Assembly: GCF_031458255.1 (NCBI RefSeq)
Contig: NZ_JAVDYC010000001.1
Span: forward strand, 4,721,001 to 4,785,000
Direction: 5' to 3'
DNA: 64,000 bases
Source: Catenuloplanes niger
GTDB lineage: Bacteria; Actinomycetota; Actinomycetes; Mycobacteriales; Micromonosporaceae
The position numbers were made by a program, and so were the translations under genes. Each line of letters opens with the position of its first letter. Within the stretch, counting starts at the first letter, position 1. The notes under the pieces were generated by a model. It was given only the letters and a program-made list of their open reading frames with translations, did no database searches and was not told the origin of the DNA. Of the stretch, positions 1 to 8,924 are shown piece by piece.

Positions 1-107
1 AGCATGCCGGTGCGTGAGTGAACGGCGACGACTAGCTCACACCTCGGGATCGGCTGGTGGAGATCCGGAAATCTGCCCGTAAACTCGACCGCATCACAAC
101 TGAATAC

Positions 108-243
108 CTCATCCAGAGGGGCTGAGGGATACGGCCCGACGACGCCCCGGCAACCACCCCCGCATGCTCGACGACGAGCCGCGAGGGCAGGTGCCAATTC
201 CGTCCCCGTCACACGGTGTGGCGATGGGAAAGATGAGAGGACA
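108..243 (+). promoter_or_regulatory. SAM-I (S-box) riboswitch in the thrC leader
   Basis: The leader has the S-box landmarks in order: CAGAGG at 114-119, GAGGGA at 124-129, CGGCAACC at 148-155, GGTGCCAATTCC at 190-201 and AAAGATGAGAGG at 229-240. CTCATC at 108-113 can pair with GATGAG at 232-237 to close P1. The likely thrC Shine-Dalgarno site, GAGAGG at 235-240, overlaps the 3' strand of P1, so SAM binding would hide it; this points to translational control. A possible -10 (TAAACT, 80-85) lies upstream. The S-box class is established; control of threonine synthase by SAM fits the branch between threonine and methionine synthesis. Confidence 0.88.
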
Positions 244-250
244 CCTCCTC

Positions 251-1510
251 ATGACGTCTGCCGTCAGCCCTGCCCGCGCCCTCGTCTGTCGCGGTTGCGG
301 CGCCGAGTTCCCGCTGGCCGCCCAGCACGCCTGTTACGAGTGTTTCGGCCCGCTCGAGGTCGCCTACGACACCGACGCGCTGAAGAAGGTCACCCGCGAG
401 CAGATCGAGGCCGGCCCGGACAACATCTGGCGGTACGCGGCGCTCCTCCCGGCCGGCCAGGACCCGGCCGACCGGATCACGCTGAACCCGGGCATGACGC
501 CGCTGGTCTCCGCGCCCGCGCTCGCCGCGGAGCTGGGCATGACCGGCGCGCTCTGGGTGAAGGACGACTCCGCGAACCCGACGCACTCGTTCAAGGACCG
601 GGTCGTCTCGGTGGCGCTGTCCGCCGCCAAGGGCCTGGGTTTCACCCGGTTCGCCTGCGCCTCCACCGGCAACCTGGCCAACTCGGTCGCCGCCCACGCG
701 GCCCGTGCCGGCGTGCCGTCGATCGTCTTCATTCCCTCCGACCTGGAGCAGGGCAAGATCATCACCACCGCGGTGTACGGCGGGCAGCTGGTGGCGATCG
801 AGGGTTCGTACGACGACGTCAACCGCCTGTGCAGCGAGCTGGTCGAGACGGACGAGTTCGAGGACACCGCGTTCGTGAACGTCAACGTCCGGCCGTACTA
901 CGCGGAGGGCTCGAAGACGCTCGGCTACGAGGTGGCGGAGCAGCTCGGCTGGCGCATCCCGGAGCAGGTCGTGATCCCGATGGCCAGCGGCGAGCTGCTG
1001 ACCAAGGTGGACAAGGCGTTCTCCGAGCTGGTCGAGATCGGCCTGGTGGACGCGCCGGCGAACGGCTGGACCGTGTTCGGCGCCCAGTCCGCCGGCTGCA
1101 ACCCGATCGCGGTCGCGCTGCACGAGGAGACGGACGAGATCCGCCCGGTGCGCCCGACCGGCATCGCGAAGTCGCTGAACATCGGCGACCCGGCCGCGGG
1201 ACTCTACGCGCTGGAGGCGGTGCGCCGTACCGGCGGCTGGATGGACTACGCGGAGGACGACGAGATCCGCGACGCGATCCGGCTGCTGGCCCGCACCACC
1301 GGCGTCTTCGCCGAGACCGCGGGCGGCGTGACCACGGCGGTGCTGGCCAAGCTGGTCAAGTCCGGCAAGCTCGACCCGTCCAAGGAGACGGTCGTCTACA
1401 ACACCGGCGAGGGCTTGAAGACGCTGGACGCCGTGGCTAGCCTCGTGGGACCGACACACACCGTCAAGCCGTCGCTGCGCTCCGCCCGCGAAGCGGGCCT
1501 GTTGGGGTAG
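251..1510 (+). CDS. thrC: threonine synthase
   Basis: PLP enzyme converting O-phosphohomoserine to threonine in the cytoplasm. The 419-residue protein opens with a small Cys motif region (CRGC...CYEC) typical of the actinobacterial and plant-type enzyme. It has the PLP lysine in HSFKDR (about K115), the phosphate-binding segment ASTGNLANS, and a C-terminal NTGEGLKT. The ATG at 251 is preferred because an upstream in-frame ATG at 164 lies inside the riboswitch aptamer; GAGAGG at 235-240 supplies the ribosome site. The last nine codons are the first unit of a 27-bp tandem repeat, so the C-terminus REAGLLG is repeat-encoded. The gene is single, with no hom or thrB beside it. Confidence 0.95.
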   Translation: MTSAVSPARALVCRGCGAEFPLAAQHACYECFGPLEVAYDTDALKKVTREQIEAGPDNIWRYAALLPAGQDPADRITLNPGMTPLVSAPALAAELGMTGALWVKDDSANPTHSFKDRVVSVALSAAKGLGFTRFACASTGNLANSVAAHAARAGVPSIVFIPSDLEQGKIITTAVYGGQLVAIEGSYDDVNRLCSELVETDEFEDTAFVNVNVRPYYAEGSKTLGYEVAEQLGWRIPEQVVIPMASGELLTKVDKAFSELVEIGLVDAPANGWTVFGAQSAGCNPIAVALHEETDEIRPVRPTGIAKSLNIGDPAAGLYALEAVRRTGGWMDYAEDDEIRDAIRLLARTTGVFAETAGGVTTAVLAKLVKSGKLDPSKETVVYNTGEGLKTLDAVASLVGPTHTVKPSLRSAREAGLLG

Positions 1511-1645
1511 TTCCGCGAAGCGGGCCTGTTGGGATAGTTCCGCGAAGCGGGCCTGTTGGGATAGTTCCGCGAAGCGGGCCTGTTGGGATAGTTCCGCGAA
1601 GCGGGCCTGTTGGGGTAGCTCCGCGAAGCGGGACTGTTCGGATAG
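1484..1645. repeat. six tandem 27-bp hairpin repeats at the thrC 3' end
   Basis: Six contiguous 27-bp units start at 1484, 1511, 1538, 1565, 1592 and 1619. Each holds CCGCGAAGCGG, a 4-bp stem closed by GAA, and ends in TAG. Units 2-5 are nearly identical; units 1 and 6 have drifted. The first unit contains the thrC stop, and because 27 is divisible by three all six TAG triplets share the thrC frame. There are no spacers, so this is not a CRISPR array. The remaining 1646-1918 stretch holds no gene I can support. Confidence 0.95.
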
Positions 1646-1918
1646 CACGCGGCGGTCCCGCCGAGCCGATTGATCACCCTCCGGGGTGGCGGTCGAGGCT
1701 GTCGGTAGCGGAATGTCTTGACGTGATCCTTGCAACAACGCAAAATGCTCCGTGCGGGGAGACGCAACGCCGTAAGAGTTGCGGATCCTGAGCTTGGCGA
1801 CAATCTCTTCCGCCGACTCGACGACCCAGTGCCGATCGTTCATCGAGGTGCTGTGCGCGCGTCTCCCCGACCAAATTTCGCTCGCCCGATCGCGATCCCG
1901 CGGGGCACCCTGCACGGC

Positions 1919-2932
1919 ATGAGTCTGCGCATCGCCGCCTTCGACCCGGCCGACGACACCACGTGCGGGGAGGCGGCGGCGATCATGCGGCTCGCCTCCC
2001 TGGCCGAGACGCCGGACATGCCGGCCCTCAGCCCCCGGCGGTACGTGGCCCGGTTCCGCAATCCACAACTCGGCGAGCGCCGGCTCGGCTTCCTCGCCCG
2101 GTTGGACGGCGTCGCGGTCGGCGCCGGCCTGCTCATCCTCCCGGACGAGCAGAACCGGGAGGCCGCGATGATCGAGCTGCACGTGCTGCCCACCCACCGC
2201 CGCCGGGGCGTCGGCCGCGCGCTGCACGACCGGCTGACCGGGATCATCCGCGCGGAGAACCGCAGCACGGTGCTGGCGAACACGTCGGAGTCGCTGCCCG
2301 GCGGGCCGGCCCGCCCCGGCGACGGCTCCGCGTTCGCGGCGGCGCTCGGCTACCAGCGGGCCTCGACCGCGCACGGGCAGCTCCTCGACCTGCGGGACGT
2401 CCCGGCCGAACGGCTGCTCGCCCGGGTCACGCCGCACACCGGTGGTTATTCGCCGGTGGTCTGGTCCGGTGACGTGCCGGAGGCGGACGTGGCCGACATC
2501 GCCTACCTGAACGCACGGCTGATCGAGGACGCGCCGACCGGCGACCTCGAGTGGGAGGCGGAGAAGCCGGACCCGTCGGTGATCCGCAACTACGAGCGCA
2601 CGTACCGCGACAAGGGTTCCACGCTGTTCCACGCGGCCATGCGCGACGACCGCACCGGCCGCCTGGTCGCGTGGACCATGATCGAGCAACTGGACGACCC
2701 GTCCTCGTGGGGCTGGCAGCAGATCACGCTGGTCGATCCGGCCCACCGCGGCCACCGCCTCGGCCTCGCCGTCAAACTCCACAACCATCTGCAGGTACGG
2801 GCGAGGGCTCCGGAGCTGCACCACGTGCACACGTGGAACTCGGACGCGAACCACCACATGATCGCGATCAACGCGGAGCTGGGGTTCCGTCCCTCCGGCG
2901 CCACCGTCGACTGGCAGATCCACCTCCGGTAG
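1919..2932 (+). CDS. tandem GNAT acetyltransferase family protein
   Basis: Predicted 337-residue cytoplasmic protein with two GNAT folds. The first has the acetyl-CoA loop HRRRGVGRALH (about residues 90-105). The second has PAHRGHRLGLAVK near residue 280, followed by TWNSDANHHMIAINAELGFRP, the usual GNAT C-terminal strand-helix. Substrate unknown. The ATG at 1919 is chosen because homology-like sequence begins there; the open frame extends upstream to 1730 but is low-quality. Only a weak CGGGGC ribosome site precedes it. Two-domain GNATs of this type are common in actinomycetes. Confidence 0.8.
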   Translation: MSLRIAAFDPADDTTCGEAAAIMRLASLAETPDMPALSPRRYVARFRNPQLGERRLGFLARLDGVAVGAGLLILPDEQNREAAMIELHVLPTHRRRGVGRALHDRLTGIIRAENRSTVLANTSESLPGGPARPGDGSAFAAALGYQRASTAHGQLLDLRDVPAERLLARVTPHTGGYSPVVWSGDVPEADVADIAYLNARLIEDAPTGDLEWEAEKPDPSVIRNYERTYRDKGSTLFHAAMRDDRTGRLVAWTMIEQLDDPSSWGWQQITLVDPAHRGHRLGLAVKLHNHLQVRARAPELHHVHTWNSDANHHMIAINAELGFRPSGATVDWQIHLR

Positions 2933-2960
2933 GCCGGGGTTTCTCCCGGCCACCCGCCGC

Positions 2961-3035
2961 ACCGGCAGGGAGGAGCCCCGGCGACGACCGGTGCCCGCGG
3001 GAGCATGCGGGCCGCACCACGCCGGAAGCGGGAAA
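2961..3035 (+). repeat. dispersed intergenic repeat, copy A
   Basis: Copy A of a family seen five times here. It carries GGCAGGGAGG, GGCGACGACCGG, CCCGCGGGAGCATGCGGG and CACGCCGGAAGCGGGAA in order. It lies 28 bp after the acetyltransferase stop. It lacks the terminal GATC found in the other copies, having GAAAACC instead, and it is oriented opposite to the others relative to the nearest upstream stop. Confidence 0.8.
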
Positions 3036-3125
3036 ACCGCTCTCCGCTTTTCGGTTCCGCGCTCCTCAGGTCCGGCGCGGCCGCGCCGATGTGACCCCTA
3101 TTGCCGTCGTCGGGAGGGGTGTCAC

Positions 3126-3914
3126 GTGCGGAGTGGGTTGGGCGCGGTACTGGCGGTTCTGCTCTCCATGGTCTTCCTGCCGGTGCCGGCGGCGGCCGCG
3201 CCGCCCGCCGAGGCCGCCGCGGCGGGGAAGCCGCTCTCCTACCGGGTCTTCGCCACCCGTGAGGGCCTGGTCGGCGGCGTCACCGCGAACGGGCACGTGA
3301 TCGTGGAGCGGGACCACTTCGTGGCACTGCCGTCCCGGCTCGGGCTCTCCTCGTTCGGCGGCGGTGAGCGTTCGGTGCGGGTCTGTGCCGGGAACGGGCG
3401 CTGTGCGTACGCGCCGGTCTGGGACGTCGGCCCGTGGAACACCACCGACGACTACTGGAACTCGCCCCGCCAGACGTGGTCCGGGCTGCAGCGCGGGCGC
3501 CCGCAGGCGCAGGCCGCCTACGAGGCCGACTACAACGGCGGCCGCGACCAGTTCCGCCGCGACGTGCTCAACCCGGCCGGCATCGACCTCGCCGACGGCA
3601 CGTTCTGGGACGCGCTCCGGCTGACCGACAACTCCTGGGTGAGCGTGGACTTCCTGTGGACCGGCGGCGCCACGAAGGGCACGGTGGTCACCGGCGGCGG
3701 CCCGGTCCGGCTGCGCGCGGCCGCGAGCGGCACCTCGGCGGAGATCGGCATGGCCGGCGAGCGCGCCCAGCTGCCGATCCAGTGCCAGAAGCGCGGGCAG
3801 AAGGTCGTCGGCACGGTCCGGACCACGAGCCTGTGGAATCGGGTGGCGCCCGGGACGTACGTGTCGCACGCCTACGTCTCGGTGCCGTCCGGCTTCTCGG
3901 TCCGCCGCTGTTGA
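3126..3914 (+). CDS. secreted SH3b-domain protein
   Basis: Predicted 262-residue exported protein. Residues 1-25 are a signal peptide with a hydrophobic core and an Ala-rich cleavage zone. The middle contains [21 protein letters not shown], shortened here as the CAGNGRC...DVGPWN region near residues 85-105, a Trp-rich block seen in actinobacterial cell-wall-associated proteins. The last 70 residues look like a bacterial SH3 domain ([12 protein letters not shown]...SLWNRV...HAYVSVPS). The GTG at 3126 follows GGGAGGGG at 3112-3119. No catalytic residues are evident; a role in binding peptidoglycan is inference. Its 3' end overlaps the convergent gene by 43 bp. Confidence 0.75.
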   Translation: MRSGLGAVLAVLLSMVFLPVPAAAAPPAEAAAAGKPLSYRVFATREGLVGGVTANGHVIVERDHFVALPSRLGLSSFGGGERSVRVCAGNGRCAYAPVWDVGPWNTTDDYWNSPRQTWSGLQRGRPQAQAAYEADYNGGRDQFRRDVLNPAGIDLADGTFWDALRLTDNSWVSVDFLWTGGATKGTVVTGGGPVRLRAAASGTSAEIGMAGERAQLPIQCQKRGQKVVGTVRTTSLWNRVAPGTYVSHAYVSVPSGFSVRRC

Positions 3915-4345
3915 CGGGTGATCCGCGCGGCCCACGGGCGTAGTGGTCGTTCCGGGTACCGTCCGGCGGCCAGCCCGGCGCGCCGTTCGAACCAGTTGCC
4001 CGAGCCGTACGACCTGGTCAGCGCGTACGACCAGCCGCAGGCCAGCCAGTAGGCGGGAAAGAAGAGCGGGCCGAGCCCGGCGTACTGCGCGACGTGCCGG
4101 GTCTCGTGCCCGAGCAGCTCGGCCTGGTCGGGGTGCAGCAGCCACTCCGCCGGGCGCCGGGTCAGGATCACGCTGCCGACCGTGAACGTGCGGCCCAGCG
4201 CCGGGCGGCGGCAGTTCCCGGCGATCAGTACGCCGCCCGGTGCCCGGCGGATCCGGGCACGGGCGGCCACCGCGATCAGCAGGCCCAGCAGAGTGGTGCC
4301 GTTGATCGCGGTCAGCGCCGTCCGGCCCGCCTGTCGCGGCCGCAT
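3872..4345 (-). CDS. small conserved protein with HExxH motif
   Basis: 157-residue protein of unknown function. An N-terminal hydrophobic segment (about residues 10-30) is followed by the zinc-protease-like motif HETRH (about residues 80-84), then a hydrophobic, aromatic-rich stretch ([18 protein letters not shown]) and a basic tail. The motif and two hydrophobic segments fit a membrane-associated metalloprotease-like protein, but no downstream third ligand can be assigned. It is convergent with, and overlaps by 43 bp, the SH3b gene. Function is inference only. Confidence 0.6.
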   Translation of the reverse strand: MRPRQAGRTALTAINGTTLLGLLIAVAARARIRRAPGGVLIAGNCRRPALGRTFTVGSVILTRRPAEWLLHPDQAELLGHETRHVAQYAGLGPLFFPAYWLACGWSYALTRSYGSGNWFERRAGLAAGRYPERPLRPWAARITRQQRRTEKPDGTET

Positions 4346-4420
4346 GCGACCGCCCTACCGCTCACTCTTGGTAATGGACACGTTTCTGTCCGCAGTTCTG
4401 CGTCGTTCTCGTCATTTCCG

Positions 4421-4954
4421 TCAGGCCGACCGTCGCATTTGGAGTTCGGTCAGTCCGGCAATCGTGGGATGCGGCACGCGCACGCCGGTGTCCCGGAAGC
4501 CGAGCCGTTCGTACGCCCGGACCGCGCGCTCGTTGCCGTTCACCACCTCCAGCATCAGCTCCGGCCGCCGCTCGTCGCGCGACCACCGTGCCACCGCCTC
4601 GACCAGCTCTCCGACCAGGCCCGTTCCGCGCAGGCGCGGGGTCACGTAGACCGCGAATATGACGGTCACCCGGCGGTCCGCGGCCAGCACGATGCCGCCC
4701 GCGTGCCCCACGAACCGTCCATCCTCGACGGCCACGAACTGCGCGGCCAGGCCGGATCGAATGTTGTGTGCGATCTGCGCCCGGAAATCCTCGTGCGGGC
4801 GCGCCGCCGCATCCGCCACCGTTTCCAGAAATGCGAGCGGAGAATCGGCAAGCATTTCCAGTCTCAGCGCGCGCATTCGCGCGGCATCGGGGACCCGCAC
4901 GCGCGCGATCGTGCGGGGCTCGGGGTGGCGTACCGGGGCAATGGTGCTGGTCAT
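4421..4954 (-). CDS. GNAT family N-acetyltransferase
   Basis: 177-residue single-domain GNAT protein. The acetyl-CoA region reads VYVTPRLRGTGLVGELV (about residues 95-112) and the C-terminal segment NGNERAVRAYERLGFRDTG is typical. ATG at 4954 is chosen as the first residue before recognisable sequence; the open frame upstream is not protein-like. Substrate unknown. The 295-bp gap to cspA holds the promoters of two divergent genes. Confidence 0.82.
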   Translation of the reverse strand: MTSTIAPVRHPEPRTIARVRVPDAARMRALRLEMLADSPLAFLETVADAAARPHEDFRAQIAHNIRSGLAAQFVAVEDGRFVGHAGGIVLAADRRVTVIFAVYVTPRLRGTGLVGELVEAVARWSRDERRPELMLEVVNGNERAVRAYERLGFRDTGVRVPHPTIAGLTELQMRRSA

Positions 4955-5249
4955 GTAGCTCTGCCTACCCGGAACCGGGTGATCGGGCAACCGGTATCGA
5001 CGAGAACGGGCCGTCCGGGTTCGTTCCTTCGGGGGCCGGGCAACGATCACCATCAGTAGCGACGGACCGAAGCATCGCGTCCACGGTGTCCGTTTTAGGG
5101 TAGTGCACGGTCGGTGTTGCTCGTGTAGCGTGCGGTTCGGCCGCAGTGTTTCGAGGACCAGACGGACCCGGATCAGGCGGCCCCGGATGAGCAGTTGCTT
5201 AAGCCGGGGGGTTGGCGCAACCAGCACCATAGAAGTGAGGAAGTGCACC

Positions 5250-5453
5250 GTGGCACAGGGCACCGTCAAGTGGTTCAACAGCGAAAAGGGCTACGGTTTC
5301 ATCGCGGTTGACGGGGGGCAGGACGTCTTCGTCCACTTCTCCGCGATCGAGATGGACGGCTACAAGGCGTTGGACGACGGGCAGCGCGTGGAGTTCGAGA
5401 TCGCGCAGGGTCAGAAGGGACCGCAGGCGGAGAAGGTCCGGGTCATCGCCTGA
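5250..5453 (+). CDS. cspA: cold-shock domain protein
   Basis: 67-residue single CSD protein that binds single-stranded RNA and DNA. RNP1 (KGYGFIAV) and RNP2 (VFVHFSAI) are intact. GTG at 5250 follows a purine-rich AAGTGAGGAAG at about 5233-5243. A likely -10, TAGCGT, near 5124 would give a leader of more than 100 nt, as in csp mRNAs, but no thermosensor structure was worked out. Two strong hairpins follow the gene. Confidence 0.95.
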   Translation: MAQGTVKWFNSEKGYGFIAVDGGQDVFVHFSAIEMDGYKALDDGQRVEFEIAQGQKGPQAEKVRVIA

Positions 5454-5463
5454 TTCGCCGGTG

Positions 5464-5535
5464 TCGGTCCGAGGCCGGACCGATCCCTACATCTCCCATT
5501 CGGGGCGTCGCTCCTCACGTCGGTGAGGCGGCGCC
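5464..5535 (+). terminator. two hairpins after cspA
   Basis: The first hairpin has 8-bp arms TCGGTCCG (5464-5471) and CGGACCGA (5476-5483) around a 4-nt loop. The second runs 5502-5535 with the inner stem CTCAC/GTGAG and outer GGGCG/CGCCC. Neither has a clear T-tract, which is usual for actinomycete terminators. Confidence 0.6.
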
Positions 5536-6005
5536 CTGCTCACGTGTTGGGCACGGTTATCGTGTCGTCAACAAGTAGACGGATGTCGAAGTACTATTCG
5601 GCTTCGCTAATGTGCCGGCCGAACTGATGTCTGCGCGGAGCAGCCATTCCGTTGGCAGTGCGGTTCGGTGGGTCGCCGGTCAATCGGTTCCCCCTTTCGG
5701 TGTGCCTCCCGCATCGCGCCGAACGGCCACGGTGGGTGGCTTTCACGATCGTCACTACAACTTTGAACGTCGTTGGCCATCCGCCGATCGGGTGGCCGCT
5801 CATGATGGACGCCGTCGGTCGGGCGGGGTCGTCCGTCGCGTATTCCCCTGAACGGGATTCCACCCTTTGTGGGAGTCGCGGCGGCTGTCGCGGAACGGGT
5901 CGCGTCCGGGGCTCGGAGGCCGCGCGGGCGTGGTGAGGGGCGGTCCGGGCGGCGCCCGTCCGGTCCGCGAGGGCACGCATCACGTCCATGGGGCTACCGA
6001 CCGTG
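5536..6005. other. intergenic stretch with no supported gene
   Basis: About 470 bp between the cspA terminators and the groL promoter. Open frames exist on both strands but none has a start signal, recognisable domain or actinomycete codon pattern. The base composition is lower in G+C than its surroundings, particularly near 5560-5780, which could mean old transferred or decayed sequence. Confidence 0.5.
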
Positions 6006-6032
6006 CTTGCACTCGCATGGGGAGAGTGCTAA
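6006..6032. promoter_or_regulatory. CIRCE element 1 (HrcA operator) over the groL promoter
   Basis: CTTGCACTC (6006-6014), a 9-bp spacer and GAGTGCTAA (6024-6032) match the CIRCE inverted repeat TTAGCACTC-N9-GAGTGCTAA except at the second and third positions of the left arm. A -35 (TTGCAC, 6007-6012) and a -10-like CTAAAA (6029-6034) lie within it, so bound HrcA would block initiation. Confidence 0.92.
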
Positions 6033-7886
<1,854 letters not shown>

Positions 7887-7901
7887 GTCCCGGTTTCACC
7901 G

Positions 7902-7936
7902 GAGCGGGCGGGTCGCGACAGCGGCCCGCCCGCTCT
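7902..7936 (+). terminator. groL terminator hairpin
   Basis: Arms GAGCGGGCGGG and CCCGCCCGCTC enclose a short inner stem CGC/GCG with a GACA loop. There is no T-tract. Confidence 0.8.
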
Positions 7937-7967
7937 GCTGCGTGGGGCCGCCGAACAACATCTATCT

Positions 7968-7989
7968 CGCGAAAAATGTCCGTTTCGCG
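7968..7989. promoter_or_regulatory. inverted repeat CGCGAAA-N8-TTTCGCG
   Basis: CGCGAAA (7968-7974) and TTTCGCG (7983-7989) form a perfect 7-bp inverted repeat 77 bp upstream of the next gene. It is A+T-centred and could be an operator. I do not recognise the regulator. Confidence 0.45.
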
Positions 7990-8065
7990 TGAAAGTCTGG
8001 GGATTCGGGGCCGGCATCCGCGACCTCCGCGGGCCGGCCCGAGCCGAAACCCGCAAAGGACCGAC

Positions 8066-8860
8066 ATGCGCAACGAAGGACCGGAACCCACCGCCGACGG
8101 CCCGGAGCCCGAGGACGGCAGTGCCTACACCTCCGCCGCGGCCCGCCGTCCGCGCCGGCGAAAGCAGATCATCGCGGGCGCCGCCGGCGTGTTCGCCGTG
8201 CTGGGCGTCGCCGGCGCCGTCGTCGCCGTCCAGGCGAACAACCAGCCCGATCCCGCGCCGCCCGCGAACGTGGGCGCGCTGCCGCCGCTCGACGACGCCG
8301 TGCCGGTGCCGTCCGCGCAGCCGGGAGCCACCGTGCGGACCGGTTCGGCGCCGGCCACCGCGTCCCCCTCGCCCGGCGCCCCGAGGAGCACCGGTGCCGC
8401 ACGGGCCGTCGAGACCCCACCGGACCCCCCGGAGCGGTCCCGGACGGCGGAGCGGAAGGACGAGGACGCCGGCGCGGCCGCGCTGCCGCAGCCGACCAAG
8501 ACGCTGCGGGCGCTGCCCGACTCCCGGAGCACGGTCAAGGGATCCGAGGTGACGGTCGACGAGACGCGGTCCGCGGACAAGCGGCGGCGGCTGCGGGTCG
8601 CCTCGGCACGCACCGACCTGACCGGCTACCAGGAACTGGCCTGGGTCACCGACGACACCACCAAGGTCGGCGACGTCGAGTGCACCAACAAGATCCGGCT
8701 CAGCCCGGACGTGCCGGCGACCGAACGGCCGACGCTGCTGATCTGCTGGCGGCTCAGCGGCACGAAGAGCGTCTACACGGTCGCGGTCGACATGGACGGC
8801 CGCCCGGCACCGGAGGAGAGCGTGGCGGCGCTGAGCAAGCGCTGGCAGGAACTCGGCTGA
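8066..8860 (+). CDS. membrane-anchored protein of unknown function
   Basis: 264 residues: an acidic cytoplasmic N-terminus, basic RRPRRRK, one membrane segment (about residues 35-54), a Pro/Ala/Ser/Thr-rich linker to about residue 150, then a compact extracytoplasmic domain ending in KRWQELG with a Cys pair (VECTNK...LICWRL). I do not recognise the family. AAAGGA at 8055-8060 supports the ATG. It ends against a shared bidirectional terminator. Confidence 0.7.
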   Translation: MRNEGPEPTADGPEPEDGSAYTSAAARRPRRRKQIIAGAAGVFAVLGVAGAVVAVQANNQPDPAPPANVGALPPLDDAVPVPSAQPGATVRTGSAPATASPSPGAPRSTGAARAVETPPDPPERSRTAERKDEDAGAAALPQPTKTLRALPDSRSTVKGSEVTVDETRSADKRRRLRVASARTDLTGYQELAWVTDDTTKVGDVECTNKIRLSPDVPATERPTLLICWRLSGTKSVYTVAVDMDGRPAPEESVAALSKRWQELG

Positions 8861-8876
8861 CCGGGCCCATGAAAAA

Positions 8877-8904
8877 ACCGCCCGGGGCGTACGCCCCGGG
8901 CGGT
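8877..8904. terminator. bidirectional terminator
   Basis: A perfect 28-bp palindrome, from ACCGCCC at 8877 to GGGCGGT at 8904, lies between convergent genes. Six A residues precede it at 8872-8877, giving a T-tract for the minus-strand gene. Confidence 0.9.
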
Positions 8905-8924
8905 TCTGCTGTCGGTCAGGCCGA

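Noticed and set aside
1484..1645. Possible CRISPR array
   Set aside because: The units are contiguous with no spacers, and no cas genes are present.
1396..1846. Minus-strand open frames encoding repeated YPNRPASRN or RFAELPQQA units
   Set aside because: The repeats are only the complement of the 27-bp array, whose unit is a multiple of three. The 1646-1846 part begins MNDRHWVVESAEE and looks slightly protein-like, but has no ribosome site or recognisable family.
209..2962. 917-codon minus-strand open frame over thrC and the GNAT gene
   Set aside because: Antisense to two well-supported genes. Its Arg/Gly/Val-rich sequence is typical of shadow frames in G+C-rich DNA.
5594..5989. Open frames on both strands between cspA and groL
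   Set aside because: No start signal, no domain and unusual codon use. They overlap each other on opposite strands.
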